35,058 bases of DNA from Nitrososphaerota archaeon (GTDB lineage Archaea > Thermoproteota > Nitrososphaeria > Conexivisphaerales > Conexivisphaeraceae). The notes below the pieces were generated by a model, which worked only from the letters and a program-made list of their open reading frames with translations, searched no databases and had not been told where the DNA came from. Each line of letters opens with the position of its first letter. Positions within the stretch are counted from its first letter, which is position 1. This document shows positions 9,941 through 19,254 of the stretch, in pieces. Location: assembly GCA_009903775.1 (NCBI GenBank), contig WYEM01000052.1, positions 1 to 35,058 on the forward strand, read 5' to 3'. A program made the position numbers and the translations under genes.

Positions 9941-11380
9941 ATGAGAAGGAGAGCTATCTCCAGGGCCGCGCTCTGGACCATAATCGCTGTCGTGATAGTG
10001 GTCGCTGTGGTCGGCGGGGTGGCCGCCTGGTACGTCACCAGGCCCCCTCCGCCAACCCCGACACCCACTCCGACTCCAACGCCTACTCCCACCCCGACGC
10101 CGACGCACGCGATAGTCGGGCAGGTGACGATCGGGGTCGCCACCTGCCTGACCGGTCCGTTCGGAGCCGCTGGCGGGCAAATATTGAGGGCGGCTCAACT
10201 GGTCCAGGACCAGGTGAACGCGCAGGGCGGGATCTACCTGGCGAACGGGCCGAACGGGCCGGGCAACTACACGATAAACCTAGTGTGGACCGACGACCAG
10301 ACGAACCCCTCCGTCGGGCCGACGGCGCTCCTCCAGCTGTACACCACCTACCACCCGGCCGTGGTGATAGGCACTGTGTTCTCGGGAGTCATGTATTCCG
10401 AGCTGTCCACGATCAGGCAGTACAACATAGTGTACATCCCAAACATAGGGGGCGTCGGAGGGGTAACGGTGTCCTCGACCAACTACAACCAGCCGCTCAC
10501 GCAGGATGACATGATCATGCACATCGAGCCGACCGCTTACATGTTCGGGGCGCAGATAGCGGAGTTCCTCCACAAGTACAAGGGCCAGATAAATCCGACG
10601 GGGCCCATCAGGATAGTATACCTGGGCAAGCAGGGGGAGCCCACCGCCGTGGACGAGTTCAACGGGCTGAATCAATCCATATACGCGATGGGGCTCCAGA
10701 ACGAGGAGGAGATAGTCGACGTCGAGTGGATCCCGGCGGCCACAACCAGCTTCGAGTCGGTGCTGAGCAGCGTCGCCTCACGGAATCCCAACGTGTTAGT
10801 GATAGCCGTGCCGCCTCCGCAGGTGGTGGGCATCCTTCAGCAGGGGGTCAGCTTCCCCCAGCTCCAGAACACCGTGGCCATCGCCTGGACGCCGGCGGAT
10901 GATCCTAACGTCTATCGGCTCATAGGCAAGGCGGCGAGCTACTATCACTACTTCGTGATCGCGAACCTGCCGGCCACTGCCAACACGTCCAATGTGGCGC
11001 TGAACCAGCGCTGGCAGGTGTTCAGGAACGAGTACCTGGCGTTCGCCGGCGCGCCCTTCGGCTCGCTGGGCTCCTTCGGATTCGATCAGATGTACATGTC
11101 GCTCGCCGCCCTGATGAAGGCCGGCACCACCAATGCGAGCGCTGTGATAAGGGCGTTCGAAGGGCTGAGACCCAGCGACGTCCCGTGGCCGCTCGCCAAC
11201 GTCTACACGCCGTTCCCGCCCAACAACACGCTCATAGGGCCGCCCTCCGCGGGGGTCCTCTACCACTCGGTCAACATGACGTACTTCTGGGTCGAGGCGT
11301 TCTACAACTCGACCAGCAGCTCCGTCTACACGCGGGTGGTCTGGCCGCCCCAGTACGCGACGATGCAGCCGGTGCTGTGA
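9941..11380 (+). CDS. ABC-type branched-chain amino acid-like substrate-binding protein (Peripla_BP_6)
   Basis: N-terminal TM anchor, (TP)n linker, then IGVATCLTGPFGAAGGQILRAAQLVQDQVNAQGG; TGA stop. Confidence 0.85.
   Translation: MRRRAISRAALWTIIAVVIVVAVVGGVAAWYVTRPPPPTPTPTPTPTPTPTPTPTHAIVGQVTIGVATCLTGPFGAAGGQILRAAQLVQDQVNAQGGIYLANGPNGPGNYTINLVWTDDQTNPSVGPTALLQLYTTYHPAVVIGTVFSGVMYSELSTIRQYNIVYIPNIGGVGGVTVSSTNYNQPLTQDDMIMHIEPTAYMFGAQIAEFLHKYKGQINPTGPIRIVYLGKQGEPTAVDEFNGLNQSIYAMGLQNEEEIVDVEWIPAATTSFESVLSSVASRNPNVLVIAVPPPQVVGILQQGVSFPQLQNTVAIAWTPADDPNVYRLIGKAASYYHYFVIANLPATANTSNVALNQRWQVFRNEYLAFAGAPFGSLGSFGFDQMYMSLAALMKAGTTNASAVIRAFEGLRPSDVPWPLANVYTPFPPNNTLIGPPSAGVLYHSVNMTYFWVEAFYNSTSSSVYTRVVWPPQYATMQPVL
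10041..10107 (+). repeat. Thr-Pro repeat linker
   Basis: PPPPTPTPTPTPTPTPTPTPT encoded by varied synonymous codons. Confidence 0.9.
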
Positions 11381-11393
11381 AGCCTCTCGCGTG

Positions 11394-11432
11394 AATTTTT
11401 ATATTAATATTAATATTAATATTTTTATTTCA
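11394..11432. repeat. AT-rich tandem tract (ATTAAT)n, possible T-rich terminator
   Basis: AATTTTTATATTAATATTAATATTAATATTTTTATTT immediately after the TGA of the binding-protein gene. Confidence 0.6.
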
Positions 11433-11511
11433 GCACTTCCTCTCTCCGGCTCCTTCCGGGGCGCCGACCTTATAAGAGACATGGTAGTGATCCTCTGGCA
11501 GTCGTGCGGCC

Positions 11512-12156
11512 ATGCGGCCAACGCCCCTCAGGCTGACGGTGGGTCCGCTGATGTCCAACTCCTACCTGCTGTGCGACGGCCCGGAGTGCCTGCTCGTCGA
11601 TCCCGGCGGCGATCCCGAGGCTCTGCTGGGCGCGGTTGGGCGCAGGAGGCTGAGGGCGGTCATCGCGACGCACATGCACTTCGATCACGTCTGGGGGGCG
11701 AGGCGGATCGTCGATGCCACCGGGGCGACGTTCATGGTTCACCGCGCTGACTGGGAGATCGCGGGGGACCTGCTGTCTCTGGCGGAGGAGCTGGGCTTCT
11801 CGGCCCCGGAGATCCCCCGGTCTGCGGAGTTCCTGGAGGACGGCCAGGTGCTTTGGCGCGGCCTCAGGGTCATTCACGCGCCGGGGCACACGCCCGGCTC
11901 GCTCTGCCTGATGGGCGACGGTTTCCTGCTGACCGGCGACACGCTGTTCGCCGGCTCCGTGGGGAGGGCCGACACCCCGTGGTCCGACCCCGACGCGCTC
12001 CCGCGCTCCGTGTGCCGCATTTATCGGGAGGTCCCCCATCACTACACGATACTTCCGGGCCACGGCCCCCCATCGACGGTGGGCGAGGAGGCCGAGCACA
12101 ATCCGGTGATCAGCGCCCGCGCCTGCGGCGATCGGTCCAGCAGCGCGATCCTGTAG
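11512..12156 (+). CDS. MBL-fold metallo-hydrolase (glyoxalase II-like)
   Basis: THMHFDH, GHTPGSLCL, LPGHGPP motifs; TAG stop. Confidence 0.88.
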   Translation: MRPTPLRLTVGPLMSNSYLLCDGPECLLVDPGGDPEALLGAVGRRRLRAVIATHMHFDHVWGARRIVDATGATFMVHRADWEIAGDLLSLAEELGFSAPEIPRSAEFLEDGQVLWRGLRVIHAPGHTPGSLCLMGDGFLLTGDTLFAGSVGRADTPWSDPDALPRSVCRIYREVPHHYTILPGHGPPSTVGEEAEHNPVISARACGDRSSSAIL

Positions 12157-12761
12157 CCGTCGTAGGACCTCACCTCCCTGCAGCCGACGTCGATGGACGC
12201 GCCAAGCCTCCTGACCTGCGTGACCAGCGAGTGGTACTCGCCGGCCTCCCCTATTGGGCTTATGCCCATCCTCCTCGCGGACGCGAGGAACGGGCCGAGC
12301 TCGCCGCGGCCGACGCGCCTGCACACGAGCTCCCGGGCCCTCTCCTCAGCCCCTATCACCACGAACGAGAGCTCCTCCAGCTCCCCCTCGAGGACCCTCT
12401 CCTCGTCCATCCCCCAGAGCGGCTCCGAGAGCTCCGCGCCCGCCTCCGCCGCCAGCGCCTCCATGTACCTCAGGTGGTCCTCCACGCCCTGGTCGCCCGC
12501 CACTATCCGTGAGACGCCGAGCGACCTCATGAGCGCCGCCTCCTCGGCCATCTCCCTCCCCCTGTGGACCCTGAGCACCACCACGGGGACCGACATGGCG
12601 CCCGCCAGCTCCAGGGCCTTCGAGATGTTGATCAGGTGCGGCGACGGCCTCGGGAACTCGTAGACGAACGTGACGAACAGGTCGACCGGCCACTCCAGCA
12701 GCGCGGCGTAGACCGAATCCTTCCCGCCCGAGAACAGCGCGGCCCTCAGCGCCATCCCCAT
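12132..12761 (-). CDS. Diphthine--ammonia ligase-like (Dph6) ATP-pyrophosphatase
   Basis: ALFSGGKDSVYA; GEAGEYHSLV. Ends ...GYRIALLD then CGA (12132-12134). Track end is 12042, a 115-bp overlap with the MBL gene. Confidence 0.85.
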
Positions 12762-12808
12762 CGCGCAGTCCCGACTCGTTTTTATTTAACTCGTGCCCAA
12801 CCGCCGCG

Positions 12809-13468
12809 ATGCCCGAGTCCGTCTACGGAATCTACCGCATCCCGATAGAGCGCGTGAACGGGAACTCCTACCTGGTCGTCAGGGGCGACGAGGTGATCGT
12901 CGTGGACACTGGGATCCCCGGGAGCGCCGAGAGGATAATCGGGGAGGTCGGGGCGCTGGGGCCCGGGAGGAGGATCTCCGCGATAATACTCACCCACTAC
13001 CACCTGGATCACTCGGGCTCGGCGGCGGATCTGAGGGCCGCGACCGGCGCCAAGGTGTACGTCCACGAGGCCGACGCGCCGTTCGTGAGCGGCGAGCGGA
13101 GGCCGCCGCTCCCCCCGAATGTCCCGAAGGAGACGCTGGACGCTTACTCGCAGATGAGGCCCGTGCGGCCCGACGTGGTCCTGAGGGACGGGGACGTCGT
13201 GTTCGGCTTCCGCGTCATCCACGTCCCTGGCCACACGCCCGGGTCCATAGCGCTCCACGACGGCAGGGCCCTCTTCGCCGGGGACAACGTGAACGTGAGG
13301 GATGGATCCATAGTGGGATCGCCCGCGCCCTACGACTGGGACAGCTCGATGGCGAAGGAGAGCCTCGGGAGGCTCCTGTCCCTCGAGTTCGATGTCCTGC
13401 TCCCGGGCCACGGCCCGCCGGTGATCGGGGACGCGGCCGCTAAGGCCAGGAGCGCCCTCAAGGTCCGA
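12809..13468 (+). CDS. MBL-fold metallo-hydrolase
   Basis: LTHYHLDHSGSAADL, GHTPGSIAL, LPGHGPPV; ends AAKARSALKV then CGA at 13466-13468. Fused in frame to the downstream gene in the ORF track. Confidence 0.88.
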
Positions 13469-13554
13469 ACGCTCGGCCTTCGAGCGCTGAGGTTGAGCGC
13501 TCCCGCCGCAGCGCGGGAGCCGAAGGTCCGCTCCCAACGTGATTCGCATAGTAA

Positions 13555-13568
13555 GGGTATTATAAAGC
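13555..13568 (+). promoter_or_regulatory. TATA promoter for the molybdopterin oxidoreductase gene
   Basis: GGTATTATAAAGC about 30 nt upstream of ATG 13595, inside the nominal fusion ORF. Confidence 0.6.
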
Positions 13569-13594
13569 GCAATCTCAACTCCTCCCTGTATCGA

Positions 13595-15730
13595 ATGAGC
13601 GGGGCGGGGACATCTGAGGATTACGAGGCGCTGGTCCCCGATGGATCCTACAGGACCGCCTGCAGGGCCTGCGCCAACGGCTCATGCGGCGTCACGGTGG
13701 AGGTGAGGGGCGGGAGGCTAGCATCCATCAGGGGCGACCCATCGGATCCGGTGAGCCGCGGTTACGTGTGCGCGAAGGCCCTCGCGTCGAGGGAGCTCCT
13801 GGAGAACCCCCTCCGCATCAGGAGCCCCATGATCAGGGATGGCGACCGGTGGAGGGAGGCCTCCTGGGACGAGGCCCTCGGCCTGATCGCGAGGAGGCTC
13901 TCCGAGATACGCGACGAATACGGACCGGAGGCCATAGCCGTGGCGACCGGCTCCCCCCGCTACGATATCTACGAGTGGCTGTACGTGGGCTTCGCCGGGG
14001 CTCTCGGGACCCCCTCCATACTCGCGGTCTCCAATTTCTGCTTCGTCCCCCGCGCGGCGATGGGCGAGCTCCTGGTGGGGGGACACGTGGTGGTCGACTA
14101 CGACGGCGATCCCCGGCTCGTGATGGTCTGGGGCGCGAACCCGATGGAGTCGAACCCGGACGAGTACAAGTATCCCCAGCTCGACGCGGCGCTCAGGAGG
14201 GGCGCCGAGCTCGTGGTGGTGGACCCCAGGAGGACGGCGCTCGCTGCCAGGGCCGACATCTGGCTCAGGGTGAGGCCCGCCGCGGACCTCCCGCTCGCGC
14301 TCGGGATGGCGAAGGTCATAGTGGAGGAGGGGCTCTACGACCGCGACTTCGTCGGGAATTACTCCTGCTGCTTCGGCGAGTTCCGCGACCGCCTGTCCAG
14401 GATATCCCACGCCTGGGTGGAGGAGGCCTCGCGCGTGGGGCGCCGGGACTACGCGAGGGCCGCCGAGGAGTACGCGACCGCCAAGCCCGCGGCCATCCAC
14501 TGGGGCGTCGGGGTAGATCAGGGGGCCAACTCGGCGTACACAGCCTATGCGCTCCTTGATCTGATGGCCCTCACCGGGAACCTGGACGCGCCGGGCGGCA
14601 ACGTGATCTTCGACCCGCCGCCCGTGGTCCCGAGCGGCGGCATGTTCCCCGGGCTGCCGGAGGGGGCCAGGGCCAGGACGCCGGGGAGGGAGTACAGACT
14701 CGCCTGGGAGAGGGTCAGGCCCCCCCACCACCTGATATGGGACGCGATCCTGACGGGGAAGCCATATCCCGTGAGGGCGATGTTGGTGTTCGCGGCGAAC
14801 CTCCTGGTCACGAGGCCCAACTCCCTCAAGATATGGAGGGCCCTGCGCTCCCTGGATCTCCTGGTCGTAGCGGACATGTTCATGACCCCCACCGCGAGGC
14901 TCGCGCACGTCGTGCTGCCCGCCGCGTCGTGGCTCGAGCGCGATGAGATAGCGGATCGCGGGAAGTTCCACGGCCGCGCCTTCGCCAGGAGGAGGCTGTT
15001 CCGGGTCGGCGGGGCCAGGAGCGACGCCGAGATCCTCCTGGACCTGGGGAGGAGGATGGGGCTCCCGGGCTTCAGGTGGGGGAGCGTCCGCGAGTTCCTG
15101 GACGAGGCCCTGCGCCCCTCCGGCCTCACGTGGGATGAGTTCTCCTCCCTGGGGCGCCTGAGGGGGCCCGTCCGCTACCACAAATACCGCGCGTCGGGGT
15201 TCCCCACCCCCTCGGGGAAGTACGAGTTCGTGAGCGGGAAGCTGGAGGAGTGGGGATACCCCGGGTTCCCGGAGTTCAGGGACCCCGTGGCCACGGACGA
15301 TCGCTACCCGTTGATCCTGATAACGGGCGCCAGGAGGCTCCCGTACATGGCGTCGGAGGGGAGGCAGCTGAGGTCGCTGAGGAGGCTCCGCCCGTGCCCG
15401 GAGGTGGAGATCCACCCGGAGACCGCGGCCAGGCTGGGGATATCGGACGGCGACTGGGTCGCGATAGAGACGGGGAACGGGAGGATATACCAGAGGGCCA
15501 GGCTGAACCCCTGGCTGGACCCGCAGGTCGTGTCGGCCGAGTACGGGTGGTGGTACCCGGAGATGGAGGACGACAGGTCGTGGACCCTCTCCAACGTGAA
15601 CGTGCTCACGAGCGACGGCCCGCCGCTGGATCCCCTCATGGGCGGGGCCCTGCTCAGGGGGCTGGCGTGCAGGGTGGAGAGGGCGGGGCCCGGGGAGGTC
15701 CCCCTGGACGATGAGTGCAGGCCCCGCCGA
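13595..15730 (+). CDS. Molybdopterin oxidoreductase (formate dehydrogenase/assimilatory nitrate reductase-like)
   Basis: CRACANGSCGVTVEVRGGRLASIRGDP...GYVCAKAL; DMSO-reductase family fold regions. First in-frame CGA at 15728-15730; ORF track ends at TAA 15769. Confidence 0.87.
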
Positions 15731-15732
15731 TC

Positions 15733-15805
15733 GCGGCCCAGGGACCCGAACCCGCGGCCGCCTGGTTAAGGGCCCGGCGCTCCGCCCCGGCTGAGCTACG
15801 GGCCC
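15733..15805 (-). pseudogene. Degenerate tRNA-Lys(CTT)-like sequence
   Basis: GGGCCCGTAGCTCAGCCGGGGCGGAGCGCCGGGCCCTTAACCAGGCGGCCGCGGGTTCGGGTCCC: acceptor 5' strand, D-arm, anticodon arm and T-loop resemble archaeal tRNA-Lys. It has C33 instead of U33, a 29-41 mismatch, and no good acceptor 3' strand. Confidence 0.5.
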
Positions 15806-15850
15806 GCCCTCGGCGAGCGACCCTCTCCACGTCAACCTGCCGGAGCGCAT

Positions 15851-16168
15851 GAGCCATCGCCTTAAAGACTAATCGATGAGCTTGGATTCGAGGGGAGCAA
15901 TCCGCCCATCCGATGGCCTCAGATCCAGATCCGGGGGACTCCTCATCACCGCGCGCTGCTCACAGCACCCCTCGGGTAGAGGGTTCGAGCGAGCCTCCGA
16001 TGGCCCGCGAGCCGGCCATCGCGCTCACGTCCTCGCGGGGCTTCGCGCTCATCAGCTGGGATCCGGGGAGGCGCCCGCTCGAGCGGAGGGAGGGCATGCC
16101 CAGGCGGCTGGACGTGCTGCGCCCGATTTTCTCGCTCGGGCGGGAATCGGGCTTGAGGCGACGGAGCC
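15851..16168 (+). mobile_element. Internally deleted, degenerate IS6-like element remnant
   Basis: Left end CCTTAAAGACTAATCGATGAGCTTGGATTCGAGGGGAGC and right end CGGCTGGACGTGCTGCGCCCGATTTTCTCGCTCGGGCGGGAATCGGGCTTGAGGCGACGGAGCC match the ends of the 21904-22710 element. Confidence 0.75.
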
Positions 16169-16214
16169 CCGGGAAGCGAGCAAAGGTAATATACCTCAAT
16201 TAGAGATGACCTAA

Positions 16215-16649
16215 TTGATGAAGGGAGACCCTAAAATACTGACCAAGAAGGAGAGGGACTGCCTCCTAGCGATATATCGTGACCTGGAGTCATCGGGCCT
16301 GCCCCCGAGGCTCACGGACCTCGCGAGGGCCATGGGCGTCAGGCCGCCCACCGCGCTGGAGCTCGTCAGGAGGCTGATGGAGAAGGGCGTGGTCGAGAGG
16401 AGGAGGGGGCTGATAGCGCTCTCCGAATCCGGCAGGAGGGAGGCGCTGAACATACTTGCCGTCCACAGGGCGCTCGAGGTCTTCTTCGCTGGATGCGGCA
16501 TGAGCGCGGACGAGGCGTGCAGCCTCGCTGGCCAGATCGACTACATCGTCGAGAGCAGGCTGCCCCCCGGGAACTTGCTGGAGGCGCTGGGGAACCCCAC
16601 CCAGTGCCCCCACGGGTACCCCATACCGGGGGGATCCGCGCGGAGGTGA
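16215..16649 (+). CDS. DtxR/MntR-family metal-dependent transcriptional regulator
   Basis: N-terminal wHTH (RLTDLARAMGVRPPTALELVRRLMEKGVVERR); NPTQCPHGYPIPG; TGA stop. Confidence 0.85.
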   Translation: MMKGDPKILTKKERDCLLAIYRDLESSGLPPRLTDLARAMGVRPPTALELVRRLMEKGVVERRRGLIALSESGRREALNILAVHRALEVFFAGCGMSADEACSLAGQIDYIVESRLPPGNLLEALGNPTQCPHGYPIPGGSARR

Positions 16650-16655
16650 CCCGAA

Positions 16656-17081
16656 GTGGAGCTCGCGCAGCTGCTGGGCCTCAGCGGGATGGGCCTCGCC
16701 GGCCTCCTGCTCCTATCGTACGTACTGGGCCTGCTGCATGGGGCGACGCCGGACGAGCACACGTGGCCCATAACCTTCTCCTACTCGGTGGGAACCTTCT
16801 CAACGAGGGGAGGGGCGAAGGCCGGCCTCGTCTTCTCCTCGGGATTCACGCTGCAGCGCGCCATACTGACAGAGCTCGCGTACTTCGCGCTCGCCTCGAT
16901 CCTGAATACCGCGCTGTTCTTCGGCCTCGTATACGTGGTCGTCGGGATCGTCATGCTGGCCGCGGGCCTCTACATAGCCAGCAGGGGGAAGTACCTCCAC
17001 TGGCACTACATGGAGGAGAAGCTGGGCGTCGCGCTCGGGATCCACAGGAAGGGGGAGCGTCGCCCAGAGGAGGGAGTTCGA
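16656..17081 (+). CDS. NicO/UreH-like metal permease, N-terminal part
   Basis: LLHGATPDEHTWPITFSYSVG; TM helices; frame ends at CGA 17079-17081. The C-terminal part is in another frame from 17089. Confidence 0.7.
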
Positions 17082-17088
17082 GCACGAG

Positions 17089-17613
17089 GTGAACCCCTTG
17101 TTCTCGGAGGCCGGGGACCTCACGAAGCCCGTGCCGGTGAAGCTCGCGTTCCTGCACGGCCTGGTCGCCGGATGGGGCGTGGGCGCGTACGCGCTCATAC
17201 TCATGACCACGGTGGCGCCCGCGATGCCGAGCCCCCTCCTCGCGTGGATGCCCGGGGCGCTCTTCGGGGTCGGCACCATGACGATGCAGGTGGCATGGGG
17301 CGCCGGATTCGCGCGGTGGCTGACGTCCATGAAGCACCTGAGCCGGGAGGGAGTGGCGCTCGTGGGCAAGACCATAACGTACTACGTCCTGACGTACGGC
17401 GGCATAGTGTTCGCGGCGGCGGGCGCGCTCGTGATGGCGTTCCCATGGGTGCTCAACCTGTCGCTGCCCACCGGCATAGGCATCCCCAACCTGGACGCGA
17501 TAGACATAGGGTTCGTGCTGGTCATAGCGACGGTCGCGGTCCTGGGGTTCGCCGGGTACCGGATGGGGGTCAGGAGGGCGCGTTCCCTCGGCCTGGTGTC
17601 GCCGGGCAGTCGA
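17089..17613 (+). CDS. NicO/UreH-like metal permease, C-terminal part
   Basis: KLAFLHGLVAGWGVGAYALILMTTVAPAMPSPLLAWMPGALFGVGTM; ends ...RRARSLGLVSPGS then CGA TAT CGA TAT CGA. Fused in frame to the next gene in the ORF track. Confidence 0.7.
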
Positions 17614-17670
17614 TATCGATATCGATGTAGACATAAAGCGTATATTCCCAGGGGCCTCAGGCCCCCTGCC

Positions 17671-19254
17671 ATGAGGCGCAGCGCGATCGTGGCCCTGATA
17701 CTCGCATCCCTCATCGTCGCGGCGCCCGCGCGGATGGTCGCCGCGTCCGCCGGGCCCCTCATCATCTCCGGCTCCACGTGGGGATCGCAGGGATCCCCCA
17801 TGGCCACCGAGCCGGGCTCCACGTACGTCCCCTACACCGTGTACCTCACTAACGCGGGACAGTACCCGGCGGAGAACGCCTCCATAAGGCTTTATCCGAC
17901 GTACCCGATCAGCTTCTCGCCCGGCGCCGCGCGGGCGATCAATTTCACCTACATACCCCCGGGGGCCACGGTCCCCGCGGTCTTCTACCTGAACGTGGCG
18001 CCCGGCGCATCCGACGGCGTCTACAACATCTCCGCGTTCGTCAACTACACGGTCGTCTCGTACAGGGGCTCCACCGTCTACAATTACACGCAGCACATGC
18101 AGGCGCCGGTCACCCTCTACGCGGCGCCCGCCGCGTACGCCGCCTACTGGGGCTCCCAGTCCTCGCCGGCCGCGGCCTACCCGGGGATGCAAGGCTCCTC
18201 GCTCACCGTGGTCGTGGGCAACTCGGGGACCGGCCCGGCTTACAACGCCACGGTGTCCATCTCCGCCTCCGGCCCCATAGACCTGGTCACCGACAGCGTG
18301 AGCGTCGGCACCATCCCGCCGGGCTCGCAGGTGCCGGTCTCGTTCGTGGCCGGGGTCTCCCTGAACGCCACGACCGGGGAATATCCGGTCAACGTGACCA
18401 TCCGCTACAACGGCGGCCTGAGCGCGTCGAGCATAGTCTACGTCCCCGTCTCCCTGGCGCCCGCGGTGTCCGTCCAGGGGTACGGGCTGGCGCAGGGCAA
18501 GGCCTTCCCGGGCGACGACGACGTCGCGCTCCAGGTATACCTCGTCAACACGGGCAACGTGACCGCGCGGGACGTCGCAGCTACGGTCTCGCTGCCGAGC
18601 CCTCTCGAGCCGGCCTACCCGGGATCCACCCAGGAGGTTGTCGGGATGCTGCCCCCCGGCCAGCCCGTCCCGCTGACCTTCAGGTTCGACGTCCCTCAGG
18701 GCGCCTCCTCCCCGGAGGACCTGTACGTCCCGCTCTACGTCACGTACGAGGGCGGCGCCGCGAGCTTCCTGATACCGGTCCGCGTGAGCCCGCTCGCGGA
18801 CTTCACGGCCGAGCCCTACTCGGTGCCCCAGCTCTCGCAGGGCGCCTCGAACGTCAAGGTCTCATATGAGATAACGAACGTCGGGAACGTCACGGCGAAG
18901 TTCGTTTCGGCTCAGCTCGTGCTGCCCAACGGGCTCTCGGGGAACGCCTTCACCTACGTCGGGGATCTGCCGCCCGGGGGGAGCGGCCTGGCCACCTTCA
19001 GCCTCGACGTGTCCTCGGGCGCGCCCGTCGGCAACTACTCGGCCATACTGGAGCTGACGTGGATCCAGTCGAATGCGCCAGGGAGGCAGTTCACCCAGGA
19101 GATACCGGTGACGCTCCACGTCGCCGAGGGGTCCGTCCAGCTGATCGAGTCGTGGCTCGCGTCCTCCGCGGGGATGATCGCCATAGCCGTGGCGATCGTC
19201 GCGGTGGTCGCGGCGCTGGCCATCGCCCTCTCGAGGGCGAGGCGGTCCGGATGA
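17671..19254 (+). CDS. Secreted/membrane-anchored CARDB-like (COG1361) repeat protein
   Basis: N-terminal signal peptide MRRSAIVALILASLIVAAPA, repeated Ig-like segments (VYLVNTGNVTARDV...), C-terminal TM; TGA stop overlapping the next ATG. Confidence 0.8.
   Translation: MRRSAIVALILASLIVAAPARMVAASAGPLIISGSTWGSQGSPMATEPGSTYVPYTVYLTNAGQYPAENASIRLYPTYPISFSPGAARAINFTYIPPGATVPAVFYLNVAPGASDGVYNISAFVNYTVVSYRGSTVYNYTQHMQAPVTLYAAPAAYAAYWGSQSSPAAAYPGMQGSSLTVVVGNSGTGPAYNATVSISASGPIDLVTDSVSVGTIPPGSQVPVSFVAGVSLNATTGEYPVNVTIRYNGGLSASSIVYVPVSLAPAVSVQGYGLAQGKAFPGDDDVALQVYLVNTGNVTARDVAATVSLPSPLEPAYPGSTQEVVGMLPPGQPVPLTFRFDVPQGASSPEDLYVPLYVTYEGGAASFLIPVRVSPLADFTAEPYSVPQLSQGASNVKVSYEITNVGNVTAKFVSAQLVLPNGLSGNAFTYVGDLPPGGSGLATFSLDVSSGAPVGNYSAILELTWIQSNAPGRQFTQEIPVTLHVAEGSVQLIESWLASSAGMIAIAVAIVAVVAALAIALSRARRSG

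Noticed and set aside
15654-15805. Functional intron-containing tRNA using a distant CGGGCCC acceptor strand near 15690
   Set aside because: A GGTCCCTGG/CCAGGGGGACC pairing hints at a stem, but the reconstructed T-stem pairs poorly and position 33 is C. Simple chance in GC-rich sequence is likely.
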